From assembly GCF_024213555.1 (NCBI RefSeq), contig NZ_JANAVO010000017.1, forward strand, positions 1 to 64,000: DNA of 64,000 bases, given 5' to 3'. Of the stretch, positions 17,211 through 26,176 are shown one piece after another. A program made the position numbers and the translations under genes. How positions within the stretch are numbered: the first letter of the stretch is position 1; every line of letters begins with the position of its first letter. The stretch comes from Allokutzneria sp. A3M-2-11 16. GTDB lineage: Bacteria; Actinomycetota; Actinomycetes; Mycobacteriales; Pseudonocardiaceae. The notes beneath the pieces are model-generated. The model had not been told where the DNA came from and made no database searches. It worked only from the letters and a program-made list of their open reading frames with translations.

Positions 17211-17822
17211 CTAGCCGCGGATGCCGGGTGCTTCCGCCGCGATCGTGGTGCTGGCGCCGTGGCCGGTGTGCACGACCGTGTCGGGCGGTAGCTCCAGGAG
17301 CCGTTTGGTGATCGAGTCGACGATCGTGTCGTAGTCGGAGAACGACCGCCCCGTCGCGCCGGGCCCGCCCTGGAACAGGGTGTCGCCGGTGAACACGACG
17401 CCGAGGTCCGGAACGTGGAAGCAGCAGGCGCCCGGCGCGTGCCCCGGGGTGTGCAGCACGTGCACCGCCGTCCCGGCGACCTCGATGACCTGCCCGTCGG
17501 CCAGCTCGCCGCCGGGGCGCACGTCCGGGTGGGTCATGTGCCAGAGCACGAGATCGGCCGGGTGCAACAGGATCGGCGCCCCCGTGGCCTCGGCCAGCTC
17601 CGGCGCGAAGCGCACGTGGTCGTCGTGCGCGTGCGTCGCGATGATCGCCTTGACGCTGCGACCGCCGATCACGTCCAGGATCGCGGCGACGTCGTGCGGC
17701 GCGTCGAAGACGACGCACTCGGAGTCGTCGCCGAGCACCCACACGTTGTTGTCCACGTCGAAGGTCTGCCCGTCCAGCGAGAACGTGCCGGAGGTGACGG
17801 CGTGGTCAATGCGCGCTGTCAT
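17211..17822 (-). CDS. MBL-fold metallo-hydrolase (mycothiol-pathway type)
   Basis: 203-residue metallo-beta-lactamase-fold hydrolase. The metal motif is THAHDDHVRFAPEL; further ligands occur at HTPGHAPGACCF, FTGDTLF and HTGHG. It follows the mscR-like gene with a 1-bp TGATG overlap, the same arrangement as Rv2259-Rv2260 in mycobacteria. By analogy with glyoxalase II it may hydrolyse S-formylmycothiol or a related thioester produced by the dehydrogenase; this role is inferred from context. Confidence 0.85.
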   Translation of the reverse strand: MTARIDHAVTSGTFSLDGQTFDVDNNVWVLGDDSECVVFDAPHDVAAILDVIGGRSVKAIIATHAHDDHVRFAPELAEATGAPILLHPADLVLWHMTHPDVRPGGELADGQVIEVAGTAVHVLHTPGHAPGACCFHVPDLGVVFTGDTLFQGGPGATGRSFSDYDTIVDSITKRLLELPPDTVVHTGHGASTTIAAEAPGIRG

Positions 17823-18910
17823 CAGAAGATCACCACCGAGCGGAGCACGTCGCCGTGGTGCATCTTCCCGAAGGCGGCCTCCACGTCGTCGAGGGCGATC
17901 TCCTCGGTGACGAACGCGTCGAGGTCCAGGCGGCCCTGCCGGTAGAGGTCGACCAGCATCGGGAAGTCCCGCGTCGGCAGGCAGTCGCCGTACCAGCTGG
18001 ACTTCAGCGCGCCACCTCGGCTGAAGAAGTCGATCATCGGCATCTCGATCCGCATGTCCGGCGTCGGCACGCCGACCAGCACCACCGTCCCGGCCAGGTC
18101 GCGGGCGTAGAACGCCTGCTTCCAGGTCTCCGGGCGGCCGACCGCGTCGATCACCACGTCCGCGCCGTTGCCGTCGGTCAGCTCCTGGATCGCGGTCACC
18201 ACGTCGTCCACCGCGCGGGCGTCGATCGTGTGCGTGGCGCCGAACCCGCGCGCCCACTCCAGCTTCCTGGCGTCGGTGTCCACCGCGATGATCTTCGCGG
18301 CGCCCGCCAGCCTGGCCCCGGCAACCGCGCCGTCCCCGACACCGCCGCACCCGATCACCGCGACCGAGTCGCCCCGGCCGACGCCGCCGGTGTTGATCGC
18401 CGCGCCGATGCCCGCCATCACCCCGCAGCCGAGCAGCCCGACCGCGGCGGCCCGCGCCTCCGGGTCGACCTTCGTGCACTGTCCACTGTGGACGAGCGTC
18501 TTCTCGGCGAACGCGCCGATGCCCAGCGCCGGGCTGAGCCGGGTGCCGTCGGTCAGCGTCATCGGCTGCGCCGCGTTGTGCGTGCTGAAGCAGTACCAGG
18601 GCCGTCCACGCCTGCAGGCCCGGCAGTCACCGCACACCGCGCGCCAGTTCAGCACGACGAAGTCGCCCGGCTCCAGGCCGCTGACGCCCTCGCCGACCGA
18701 CTCGACGACGCCCGCCGCCTCGTGCCCGAGCAGGAACGGGAACTCGTCGTTGATCCCGCCCTCCCGGTAGTGCAGGTCGGTGTGGCAGACCCCGCACGCC
18801 TGGACCTTCACCACGGCCTCGCCGGGGCCCGGATCGGGGACCACGATCGTCTCCACCGTGACCGGCTCACCACGTCCCCTGGCGATGACGCCCCTGACCT
18901 GTTGTGCCAC
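17822..18910 (-). CDS. mscR: S-nitrosomycothiol reductase / mycothiol-dependent formaldehyde dehydrogenase
   Basis: 362-residue zinc alcohol dehydrogenase. The N-terminus matches mycobacterial MscR ([30 protein letters not shown]). Catalytic zinc ligands lie in CGVCH and GHE, the structural zinc in [15 protein letters not shown] and the cofactor site in IGCGGVGDG. It oxidises the formaldehyde-mycothiol adduct and reduces S-nitrosomycothiol. GTG 18910 is used because AGGCC-spaced GGAGG precedes it and it aligns with the family start; an upstream ATG at 18940 is possible. Coupled to the MBL hydrolase. A 13-bp TCCACWGTGGA-type palindrome lies within it in a different frame from the others. Confidence 0.9.
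   Translation of the reverse strand: MAQQVRGVIARGRGEPVTVETIVVPDPGPGEAVVKVQACGVCHTDLHYREGGINDEFPFLLGHEAAGVVESVGEGVSGLEPGDFVVLNWRAVCGDCRACRRGRPWYCFSTHNAAQPMTLTDGTRLSPALGIGAFAEKTLVHSGQCTKVDPEARAAAVGLLGCGVMAGIGAAINTGGVGRGDSVAVIGCGGVGDGAVAGARLAGAAKIIAVDTDARKLEWARGFGATHTIDARAVDDVVTAIQELTDGNGADVVIDAVGRPETWKQAFYARDLAGTVVLVGVPTPDMRIEMPMIDFFSRGGALKSSWYGDCLPTRDFPMLVDLYRQGRLDLDAFVTEEIALDDVEAAFGKMHHGDVLRSVVIF
18481..18493. repeat. GTCCACTGTGGAC palindrome
   Basis: 13-bp copy inside mscR, read there as Val-His-Ser-Gly, so the motif is not tied to one peptide. Confidence 0.6.
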
Positions 18911-18969
18911 GACCGGGCCTCCAGATTCGTCTCGACGCATGTGGATCTCCGACGACCGTAGCCCCGCCT

Positions 18970-19350
18970 TCACCGCCCGTCGAGTTCGGCGAGTTCGACG
19001 TCGGACAGCAGCCGGGAGCGGATCAGGAACCGCACCCCCTCCGGCGCCTCCAGGGAGAACCCGCTGCCCCGGCCGGGAACCACGTCCACGGTGAGGTGGG
19101 TGTGCCGCCAGTACTCGAACTGCGCCGCCGACATCCAGAACGGCACCGGTTCGGGCACTCCCGCTATCTCCAGGTCGGCGAGGTGCACGTCCGCGCCACC
19201 CGTGCGGAACTCCCCCGCGAGGTAGCACATGGGCGCGCTGCCGTCGCAGCAGCCGCCGGACTGGTGGAACATCAGCGCTCCGTAGGCACCCCGGAGGCGG
19301 CGGAGCAGGATCGCCGCCTCCGGGGTCACCGCGACTCGTGCGACGGACAT
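18970..19350 (-). CDS. DUF779 family protein
   Basis: 126 residues with the family core [17 protein letters not shown], a Cys cluster that may bind metal, and [27 protein letters not shown]779 genes commonly follow aldehyde dehydrogenase genes in actinobacteria (Rv0458-Rv0459), and here the ATG overlaps the dehydrogenase stop (TGATG). An accessory or metal-handling role for the dehydrogenase is likely but unproven. Confidence 0.85.
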   Translation of the reverse strand: MSVARVAVTPEAAILLRRLRGAYGALMFHQSGGCCDGSAPMCYLAGEFRTGGADVHLADLEIAGVPEPVPFWMSAAQFEYWRHTHLTVDVVPGRGSGFSLEAPEGVRFLIRSRLLSDVELAELDGR

Positions 19351-20873
19351 CAGAAGAAGCCCTGCGCGTTCTCCGAGTAGCTCACCAACAGGTTCTTCGT
19401 CTGCTGGTAGTGGTCGAGCATGGCGCGGTGGTTCTCCCTGCCGATGCCGGACTGCTTGTAGCCGCCGAAGGCCGCGTGCGCCGGATAGGCGTGGTAGCAG
19501 TTGGTCCACACGCGTCCGGCCTGGATCGCGCGCCCGGCCTTGAACGCGGTGTTGGTGTCGCGGGACCACACTCCGGCGCCGAGGCCGTAGAGGGTGTCGT
19601 TGGCGGTCCTGATCGCGTCGTCGAAGTCCTCGAAGCGGGTCACCGAGACCACCGGGCCGAAGATCTCCTCCTGGAAGATCCGCATCGAGTTGTCGCCCTC
19701 GAAGATCGTCGGCTGCACGTAGTACCCGCCGGAGAACGCCCCGCCGAGATCGACGCGTTCGCCTCCGATGGCGACCTTCGCGCCCTCCTGCTTGCCGATG
19801 TCGATGTAGGACAGGATCTTCTCCAGCTGGTCGTTGCTGGCCTGCGCGCCCACCATCGTCTCGGTGTCCAGCGGGTTGCCCTGCTTGATCTTCCTGGTCC
19901 GCTCGACCGCGTCGCCCAGGAAGCGGTCGTAGATGGAGCTCTGGATCAGCGCGCGGGACGGGCAGGTGCAGACCTCGCCCTGGTTCAACGCGAACATCGC
20001 GAAGCCTTCGAGTGCCTTGTCGTAGAAGGCGTCCTGCGCACCGGCCACATCGGCGAAGAACAGGTTCGGGCTCTTCCCGCCCAGCTCCAGGGTCACCGGG
20101 ATGATGTTCTCGCTGGCGTACTGCATGATCAGCCGCCCGGTGGTGGTCTCGCCGGTGAAGGCGATCTTCGCGATGCGGTTGCTGGAGGCCAGCGGTTTGC
20201 CCGCCTCCACACCGAAACCGTTGACCACGTTGAGCACGCCCGCCGGGAGCAGGTCGGCGACCAGCTCCAGCAGCACGTGGATCGAGGCCGGGGTCTGCTC
20301 GGCGGGCTTGAGCACCACGGCGTTGCCCGCCGCCAGCGCGGGCGCGAGCTTCCACGTCGCCATCAGCAACGGGAAGTTCCACGGGATGATCTGCCCGACC
20401 ACGCCGAGGGGTTCCTGGAAGTGGTAGGCCACGGTGTCGGCGTCGATCTGCGAGATCCCGCCCTCCTGCGCGCGCAGCACCCCGGCGAAGTACCGCCAGT
20501 GGTCCACCGCCAGCGGAAGGTCCGCGGCCAGGGTCTCGCGGACGGGTTTGCCGTTCTCCCAGCTCTCCGCGACGGCCAGCTGTTCGAGGTTCTGCTCGAT
20601 CCGGTCGGCGATCTTGAGCAGCACACCGGAGCGCTCGGCCAGCGATGCCCCGCCCCAGCTCGCCGCGGCGCCGTGCGCGGCGTCCAGCGCGCGGTCGACG
20701 TCCTCGGCGGTGCCCCTGGCGACCTCGGTGAAGACCTCGCCGGTGACGGGGCTGGGGTTGTCGAAGTACTGGCCCTTGGCGGGCGGCACGCACTCGCCGC
20801 CGATGAAGTGGTCGTACCGCGAGCGGTAGGACACGATGCTGCCTTCGGAGCCTGGAGCGGCGTAGATCGCCAT
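19350..20873 (-). CDS. Aldehyde dehydrogenase (NAD-dependent, acetaldehyde/AcoD-ThcA type)
   Basis: 507 residues. Motifs: [21 protein letters not shown] cofactor segment, catalytic Glu in LELGGKSPN, catalytic Cys in [11 protein letters not shown] and a C-terminus ending QGFF as in ThcA/AcoD-type enzymes. It oxidises acetaldehyde or similar short aldehydes to acids. GGGAGG precedes the ATG. It heads an operon with the DUF779 gene and is divergent from a GAF-domain regulator; tandem ACGTTGCA repeats lie at its promoter. Confidence 0.93.
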   Translation of the reverse strand: MAIYAAPGSEGSIVSYRSRYDHFIGGECVPPAKGQYFDNPSPVTGEVFTEVARGTAEDVDRALDAAHGAAASWGGASLAERSGVLLKIADRIEQNLEQLAVAESWENGKPVRETLAADLPLAVDHWRYFAGVLRAQEGGISQIDADTVAYHFQEPLGVVGQIIPWNFPLLMATWKLAPALAAGNAVVLKPAEQTPASIHVLLELVADLLPAGVLNVVNGFGVEAGKPLASSNRIAKIAFTGETTTGRLIMQYASENIIPVTLELGGKSPNLFFADVAGAQDAFYDKALEGFAMFALNQGEVCTCPSRALIQSSIYDRFLGDAVERTRKIKQGNPLDTETMVGAQASNDQLEKILSYIDIGKQEGAKVAIGGERVDLGGAFSGGYYVQPTIFEGDNSMRIFQEEIFGPVVSVTRFEDFDDAIRTANDTLYGLGAGVWSRDTNTAFKAGRAIQAGRVWTNCYHAYPAHAAFGGYKQSGIGRENHRAMLDHYQQTKNLLVSYSENAQGFF

Positions 20874-20909
20874 CTGCTGCCTCCCACGTCTTCGGGGTGA
20901 GTGGCGGCG

Positions 20910-20943
20910 ACGCTAGGCGGGGCGACGTTGCAGTCACGTTGCA
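20910..20943 (-). promoter_or_regulatory. Aldehyde dehydrogenase promoter with tandem operator repeats
   Basis: ACGTTGCA occurs twice (20925-20932 and 20936-20943), one helical turn apart. On the minus strand CGTGAC (20933-20938) and TAGCGT (20910-20915) give a -35/-10 pair with 17-bp spacing, so the repeats overlap the -35 region. The divergent GAF regulator is the obvious candidate to bind here. Confidence 0.5.
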
Positions 20944-20981
20944 CTTGCGCCGGGCGGGATCGGGGGTCAATCATCGAGGTG

Positions 20982-22427
20982 ATGGCCACCCCGTCTGCCG
21001 ATCCGGTTGAGAGCGCCCGGGTTCTGGTCCGCGTGCACGAGGCGGTGCTCGGCGGAGGCCGCGCGCCACAGGCTCCCCGCACGGTGATCGCGGAGTCCTG
21101 GCGGCGGTCCCTCGACGCCCGCGTGGATCCCGACCGCACCGAGGCGCCGACGGTCTACGCCCAGCGCGAGGTTTCCGAGCTGCGCGCGGCGCATCCGCTG
21201 GCGGGCACGCTGCCCGCGCTGCGCGGCCTGCTCCGCGGTCTCGCCGAGGAAGCCGGTCAGATCATGATCGTCACCGACGCGGCGGGCCACATCCTGTGGT
21301 GTGAAGGGAACAACGCCGTCCGGCACGCCGCCGAGCGGGCCGCGCTGGCCGAGGGCACGCGCTGGTCCGAGGACGTGATCGGCACGAACGCGATGGGCAC
21401 AGCGCTGGCGCTGGGCCGTTCGGTGCGCATCCACTCCGGTGAACACCTTGTGCGCAGCTACCATTCGTGGACCTGCGCGGCGAGTCCGGTGCGCGATCCC
21501 GACACCGGCGCCGTGCTGGGCGTCGTCGATGTCAGCGGTCCGGTGCACACCGCGCATCCCGCCGTCGCCGCGCTCGTGGAGGCCGCGGCCAAGCTCGCCG
21601 AGTCGCAGCTCCAGGCATCGTTGGCGGCTCGCGAACAGCGCTTGCGCGAGCGGAACATGCCGCACCTGTTGGGATTGCGCGGCGAACCGGGTGCTTTGCT
21701 GACGCCGACCGGCCGCGTGCTCGTGTCGGCCGTCAGCGGCCTGCCGACGCGCGTGGACGTGTCCGGCCCGGAGATCCGGTTCACCGATGGGCGCACCGGC
21801 CTGCTGGAGCCGCTTCACGAAGGCTATCTGTTGCGCGTGCCGACGTCTCCGGGGCCGCGAACTCCACGGTTGTCGTTGTCGCTACTGGAAGATCCCGTCG
21901 CGATCCTCGACGGCCGCCGGCACTCGTTGAGCCTGCGTCACGCCGAAATCCTTGCCGCACTGGCGCTTCGGCCCGATGGGCTCAGCGGTGAGGCCCTCGC
22001 TCTCGCCACGCACGGCGAGGACGGCAATGCCGTGACCGTGCGCGCAGAGGTGCACCGGTTGCGCGCACAACTCGGCATCGCCTTGGGGCGCAAGCCTTAT
22101 CGACTCCTCGCAGCCGTCGACGCCGACTTCCTGCGCGCGCGTGCTGCCGCGCGGTCAGGCGATGCCGCGCTCGCCGTGCGGTCGTATCGCGGGCCGCTGC
22201 TCCCCCGGTCCGAGGCGCCCATCGTTCGGGCCGAACGCGAGGAACTGCACGCCGCCGTTCGCTCCGCGGCCTTGCACTGCGGGCGGCCAGATGTGTTGTG
22301 GGAGTTCGCCCAACACCCGCACGGCGCCGACGACATCGAGGTGCACGAAGTCCTGGCCCGCCTGCTGTCCCCCGCCGATCCGCGCCGCGCTGCGGTACTC
22401 GCGCGGCTGCGGGCACTGCATTTGTGA
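20982..22427 (+). CDS. GAF-domain transcriptional regulator (AcoR-like sensor, no AAA+ domain)
   Basis: 481 residues. A GAF sensor domain spans about 70-210 (RWSEDVIGTNAMGTALALG is its AcoR-like core, then HSWTCAASPVRD). The central AAA+ domain of sigma54 activators is absent; instead the C-terminal half carries a winged-helix-like segment (LSLRHAEILAALALRPDGLSG) and a BTAD-like helical tail. Such proteins neighbour aldehyde dehydrogenase genes in actinobacteria and are presumed to regulate them. ATG 20982 is used rather than the longer frame from 20901. The stop overlaps the next GTG by GTGA. Confidence 0.78.
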   Translation: MATPSADPVESARVLVRVHEAVLGGGRAPQAPRTVIAESWRRSLDARVDPDRTEAPTVYAQREVSELRAAHPLAGTLPALRGLLRGLAEEAGQIMIVTDAAGHILWCEGNNAVRHAAERAALAEGTRWSEDVIGTNAMGTALALGRSVRIHSGEHLVRSYHSWTCAASPVRDPDTGAVLGVVDVSGPVHTAHPAVAALVEAAAKLAESQLQASLAAREQRLRERNMPHLLGLRGEPGALLTPTGRVLVSAVSGLPTRVDVSGPEIRFTDGRTGLLEPLHEGYLLRVPTSPGPRTPRLSLSLLEDPVAILDGRRHSLSLRHAEILAALALRPDGLSGEALALATHGEDGNAVTVRAEVHRLRAQLGIALGRKPYRLLAAVDADFLRARAAARSGDAALAVRSYRGPLLPRSEAPIVRAEREELHAAVRSAALHCGRPDVLWEFAQHPHGADDIEVHEVLARLLSPADPRRAAVLARLRALHL

Positions 22428-23188
22428 AGGACATCGTCGAACCGTTCCCGTTCGAGTGGATCGCTCTGGTACCGGCCCATACCGGCTCGTATGCGTCCAA
22501 GCTGCAAGTCATGGAGTCGGTTCGGAAACAGGTCGGTGCAGCTGCGCGGAACGCTGTGGCCGCTCTCCCGTCCGCTCTGCTCGACGTCGCCGAAGACGCA
22601 CTCGACCAGACGGCGAGACTGTGGGAACACGCGACCCGGGGAAGCCCGTCCGGGGCCCGCGACGACGTCCACAGGTTGCTGGAGCAAGCCCTGGACACGC
22701 TGCACGAGGCACGGCGTCTCATGACGCGCACACCCGAGCGGATCGAGTCCTGGATCACTGGGCTTGGTGGCGAAACTGGTGTCACACCACCGAGCACGGC
22801 TCGTCCGGACCTGGCAGAACGCATGCCGACCGCGGCCTCCGCTGAGAGAAGGAACCGGCGCTTGGAGGAACTTCGGGCACAACTTTCCAGCGGGAAGAAC
22901 GATGTCTGGTTCACCCGCACACAGGCGTTCGCCCGTGAGCGCGGAATCGCACCGCCTGTGGGCATCTGGGACATGGCGAAACACGTTGAGCTGAAGTTCG
23001 CGGTACGAATGCGTGACCAAGCGCTTCGGAACGAAGTGATCGTCATCGACAGAGACCCGTGCGAGCCGGTCGTGCCCGGCGGACCATCCTGTGCCACGCT
23101 GCTACCCGAGTTCCTGCCCCCTGGTGCGCGGCTCACTGTCATCGTGAGGTCGGGGACACGTTACGACTTCGAAGGGGATCGGTCGTGA
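22424..23188 (+). CDS. DddA/SCP1.201-like nucleic acid deaminase toxin (putative)
   Basis: 254 residues. The last 90 or so carry a zinc-deaminase pattern: HVE (His187, Glu189) in MAKHVELKFAVRMRD, then Pro-Cys (213) and Cys223 in DPCEPVVPGGPSC, followed by LLPEFLPPGARLTV, the strand-turn typical of SCP1.201-like deaminases, to which the dsDNA cytidine deaminase DddA belongs. The first 150 residues are helical and unlike known trafficking domains; no signal peptide, LXG or WXG motif is clear. GTG 22424 overlaps the regulator stop by 4 bp. The next gene, also overlapping by GTGA, encodes an Imm1-type protein, the usual partner of this toxin family. Target (DNA, RNA or nucleotide) and delivery route are unknown. 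Confidence 0.75.
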   Translation: MKDIVEPFPFEWIALVPAHTGSYASKLQVMESVRKQVGAAARNAVAALPSALLDVAEDALDQTARLWEHATRGSPSGARDDVHRLLEQALDTLHEARRLMTRTPERIESWITGLGGETGVTPPSTARPDLAERMPTAASAERRNRRLEELRAQLSSGKNDVWFTRTQAFARERGIAPPVGIWDMAKHVELKFAVRMRDQALRNEVIVIDRDPCEPVVPGGPSCATLLPEFLPPGARLTVIVRSGTRYDFEGDRS

Positions 23189-23598
23189 GCGGAATCGACG
23201 TCATGTGGCGCACGCCCAAAGAGAACGGGCTGGAGACGGTGCGCGTCGTGGTCGAGACGCCCGATGACGTGCGTGCGGTGCTGCGTCGCCTGGAAGACGA
23301 GAAGGCGTTGGACGCCAGCGCGGTGCACCGCGACCGGCCACGTGTTCCCCCACGCGACATTCCCGACCACACGGTGCTTTTCGGCGTGCGGGATCAAGTC
23401 GGGGCGATCATGTTCTCCGACCGGACGGGGTCATGGGCGACGCTGGGCGACGGCCCGGACGAGGAGCCTGTCTACGCCGAGATCGAGTTCCCGTCGCGGT
23501 GCGAGATCCCCGTGCACCGGGTCGAGGCGGCGTTGACGGAGTTCCTTCGCACCCACCAGCGGCCGACCGTCGTGGACTGGCAGCCCGTCGCCGAATGA
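23185..23598 (+). CDS. Imm1-family immunity protein
   Basis: 137 residues with the Imm1 layout: N-terminal TPDDVRAVLRRLED helix, a central RPRVPPRDIPDHTVLFGVRDQVGAIMF-like sheet, and the C-terminal IPVHRVEAALTEFLRTHQRP followed by VVDW. Imm1 proteins neutralise SCP1.201-like deaminases and other polymorphic toxins by direct binding. The GTG overlaps the toxin stop (GTGA, 23185-23188) with AAGGGGAT upstream, so toxin and antidote are translationally coupled. Confidence 0.82.
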   Translation: MSGIDVMWRTPKENGLETVRVVVETPDDVRAVLRRLEDEKALDASAVHRDRPRVPPRDIPDHTVLFGVRDQVGAIMFSDRTGSWATLGDGPDEEPVYAEIEFPSRCEIPVHRVEAALTEFLRTHQRPTVVDWQPVAE

Positions 23599-23619
23599 GG
23601 CGCGACGGACACCCGAGCG

Positions 23620-23790
23620 TCAGACCAAGCGAGCCGGTTGCCAGCTGAGGCAACTGGAGCGACGGCCCGTCACAGCGAACTCCGCCACCGCCGCGCGCAC
23701 ACGATCCAAACGAACGGTTGCGGAGACCGGGAAAAGTGAGCCTCCGACAAGGTCGAAGAGCAGCTGAGGCACGTCTCCGCGTTGCGCTTC
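23620..23790 (-). pseudogene. Imm1-like C-terminal remnant
   Basis: An open minus-strand frame ending at TGA (23620-23622) reads VSATVRLDRVRAAVAEFAVT and then GRRSSCLSWQ. This parallels the Imm1 C-terminus (helix VRxAVxEF, then Trp) but lacks the N-terminal two thirds and a start codon. It lies tail to tail with the intact Imm1 gene and probably represents a decayed orphan immunity gene. The similarity is by eye and short. Confidence 0.4.
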
Positions 23791-23838
23791 GGTGCTCGCG
23801 CGACTGCGGACGATCTCCTGACGCGCGGTGGTTGGGGT

Positions 23839-23968
23839 GTCTTCAAGTACCGCGAACCCCCTCCTGCCATGTCTTCAACCGCTACAGACCGGAGCCAGAC
23901 CGCGCGACCACACGGGGGTTTGCTGCGGTTAGCGACCGCTGGGCACGGGGTTCGCTGTACTTGAAGAC
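23839..23968. repeat. CTTCAAGTAC palindromic element, copy B
   Basis: 130-bp copy in the convergent gap before benE. Ends: GTCTTCAAGTAC (23839-23850) and GTACTTGAAGAC (23957-23968). The arms continue as GTACCGCGAACCCC against GGGGTTCGCTGTAC. The inner AACCGC/GCGGTT pairing is present but the centre is more diverged than in copies A and C. Confidence 0.85.
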
Positions 23969-23978
23969 CGGCGTACCG

Positions 23979-25196
23979 CTACGGGGTCTTTCGGCGCACG
24001 GTGAGGACGACGTGGGTGAACAGGCCGAAGACGAGGCCCCAGAACGCGGAGCCGATGCCGAACAGGGACAGGCCGGAGGCGGTGACGAGGAAGGTGACCG
24101 CGGCGGCCTCGCGGTCGCGCGGCGTGGCCATGGCGCCGCTGAGGCCGGTGATCAGCGCGCCGATCAGGGCGACGCCGGCGATGGCGGCCACGAGCTCCTT
24201 CGGCAGGCCGGTGAAGACGCCGATCAGGGTGCCGCCGAAGGTGCCGACGGCGAGGCAGAGCAGGCCGCAGAACACCCCGGCCGGGTAGCGCTTGCGGGGG
24301 TCGGGGTGGGACTCCTCGCCGGTGCAGATGGCGGCGATGATCGCGGCGAGGTTGACGGCGTGGCAACCGAACGGGGCGAGCACGAGCGAGGTGAGCCCGG
24401 TGCCGCCGACCAGGAGGCGGTCGCCGGGGCGGTAGCCGCTGGCGTGCAGCACGGCGAGGCCGGGGGCGTTCTGCGAAGCCATGGTGACCACGAACAGCGG
24501 AACCCCGATGCCGATGACCGCGGCGACGTCGAAGACCGGAGTTGTCCACTGTGGACTGGCCAGTTCCAGTGTGACACCGCGGAAGTCGAGCCGACCGCTG
24601 ACCGCCGCGGCGAGCACGCCGAGCAGCAGTGCGACCGGGACGGCGTAGCGGGCGCTGTAGCGCTTGGCCAGCACGTAGCCGACGAGCACGGCGGCGGCGA
24701 CGAGCGGGCCCTGGCCGAGCGCGCGGAACGCCTCGACGCCGAAGGAGAACAGGATTCCCGCGAGCATCGCCGAGACCAGCGCGTCGGGCACGTACGCCAT
24801 CAACCTGCCGAACACCCCGGAGAAGCCGACCAGGGTGATCGCCAGCGCGGAGACCAGGAAGGCACCGATGGCCGACGCGTAGGAGTAGTGGCCCATGCTG
24901 GTGACGAGCAGGGCGGCGCCGGGCGTGGACCACGCGGTGATCACCGGGACCTTGGTCACCAGGCTGAGCGCCAGGCAGGTGATGCCGCTACCGATGGAGA
25001 TCGCCCACAGCCAGGAGGTGGTCTGCTCCGGCGTCAGCCGCCCGGCCTGGGCCGCCGTCAGCACGATCACCACGGGACCGGAGTAGGAGACCACGACCGC
25101 GATCAGCGCGGCGACGAAGGACGACAGCGAGGCGTCGGAGAAAAAGGGCCGACGGCCTGTCCCTTGTGCGGCAAGAACTTCCTCGGTCATCGGCAA
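23979..25196 (-). CDS. benE: BenE-family benzoate/H+ symporter
   Basis: 405 residues with about 12 predicted membrane helices. Conserved segments include AWSTPGAALL, FGCHAVNLAAIIAAICTGEE (a helix with the charged GEE of the family) and GTFGGTLIGVF. BenE proteins import benzoate or related aromatic acids with protons. No aromatic-degradation gene is nearby, so the substrate is uncertain. The 3' end lies 10 bp from repeat copy B. A 13-bp palindrome of the TCCACWGTGGA type lies within it. Confidence 0.88.
   Translation of the reverse strand: MPMTEEVLAAQGTGRRPFFSDASLSSFVAALIAVVVSYSGPVVIVLTAAQAGRLTPEQTTSWLWAISIGSGITCLALSLVTKVPVITAWSTPGAALLVTSMGHYSYASAIGAFLVSALAITLVGFSGVFGRLMAYVPDALVSAMLAGILFSFGVEAFRALGQGPLVAAAVLVGYVLAKRYSARYAVPVALLLGVLAAAVSGRLDFRGVTLELASPQWTTPVFDVAAVIGIGVPLFVVTMASQNAPGLAVLHASGYRPGDRLLVGGTGLTSLVLAPFGCHAVNLAAIIAAICTGEESHPDPRKRYPAGVFCGLLCLAVGTFGGTLIGVFTGLPKELVAAIAGVALIGALITGLSGAMATPRDREAAAVTFLVTASGLSLFGIGSAFWGLVFGLFTHVVLTVRRKTP
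24544..24556. repeat. GTCCACTGTGGAC palindrome
   Basis: 13-bp copy inside benE, read there as Ser-Pro-Gln-Trp-Thr, a third reading frame relative to other copies. Confidence 0.6.
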
Positions 25197-25254
25197 ACCC
25201 TATGCAGTCCACCCCTGTGCAGTCCACCATGGCCAGTCGAGGGTGATGGTCGAC

Positions 25255-25848
25255 TCAGTCGTCGTACACGATGCCCTTCCGGCGCCGCACGTGCCCGCGC
25301 CACCCGGCCAGCACGGTGATAACGGTCCAACCGACGACGCCGATGACCAGACCCTTGAGCCTGCCGCGCGGATCGACGTTGGCGGCGTCCTCCAGTGGCA
25401 CGACACCGTCCGGGTCGCGGATCACCTCGATCCGGTCGCCCACGCGGTAGCTCGAACCGCTCCCCCGGTACTCCAAGGTCTCCGCGAGTTTGCCGCCCTT
25501 GCCGAGGAGGGTGTAGCGGTGGTGCGTGCTCGCCGTGGAACCGGCGCTGTCCGCGGTGATCACCACGCTCTCGCGGATGCCGCGGTCGGCCAGAACCGCC
25601 TCGGGCGCGTGCTGGACCGAGCCCACCAGGATCAGCAGTCCGGGCAGGACGGACAGCGCCGCGAGCCACCAGGCGCGGTGGAGCACGCGGAGCGCGATCA
25701 CGAACACGAGGCACAGCGCGGTACCGATGATGATCGGAATGACGTCGTTGCCCACCGTGGCGTAGGCGAGCCCGGTGTTGCCCGCGGCGATCACCCAGCC
25801 GAACACCATCACCGTCAGCGCGGCCAGCACCGAGTTCGTGTCACGCAC
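25255..25848 (-). CDS. DUF3592-like membrane protein
   Basis: 197 residues. Two predicted N-terminal helices and a further pair (LVFVIALRVLHRAWWLAALS) precede an extracytoplasmic domain with YRVGDRIEVIRDPDG, the hallmark of DUF3592 proteins, then a C-terminal helix and a basic tail. The function is unknown. GTG 25848 is the most likely start. Confidence 0.7.
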   Translation of the reverse strand: MRDTNSVLAALTVMVFGWVIAAGNTGLAYATVGNDVIPIIIGTALCLVFVIALRVLHRAWWLAALSVLPGLLILVGSVQHAPEAVLADRGIRESVVITADSAGSTASTHHRYTLLGKGGKLAETLEYRGSGSSYRVGDRIEVIRDPDGVVPLEDAANVDPRGRLKGLVIGVVGWTVITVLAGWRGHVRRRKGIVYDD

Positions 25849-26176
25849 TCGAACAGCATAGAAGCCGCGCGCGCTTTCCTTGCACAGCAGGGGCACTTCA
25901 CATTCGGAACAAGCCGAATTGACACACCGTGACGTCGAGCACCCGCCACAGATCTCCCGGGTGGCCACCGCGAGCCGTGTCGCGAGCAGTTTTCCCGTCA
26001 GCACCAAAGGATTCTCACCAATCCGAGCGGTAGTGCCGCGGAGCGCCGAGGCTTGCTCCTTCGCGGACCCGCCATTCGTTGTTCGCACATCAGCGATTCC
26101 GAAACCCCCTTCCCTCACCGGGGTTCCGTGAACAGCATGGGCACCCCCTGGCCGGCATCACGTTTCGGAGTCCCCG
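25849..26176. promoter_or_regulatory. 328-bp divergent intergenic region with a palindrome
   Basis: This separates the DUF3592 gene from the GH16 gene. The only structured site I see is ATTCGG-AACAAG-CCGAAT (25902-25919), a perfect 6-6-6 palindrome abutting TTGACA (25919-25924) on the plus strand; no good -10 follows at the right distance. No open frame here looks real. Confidence 0.35.

Noticed and set aside
16880-17311. Plus-strand ORF through the 19-bp inverted repeat
   Set aside because: It is antisense to the endonuclease-V-like gene; its start-like ATGAGTACG arises only because the repeat is palindromic.
23718-25319. 533-codon plus-strand frame over the benE region
   Set aside because: Antisense shadow of the BenE gene with low-complexity Gly/Arg/Asp composition.
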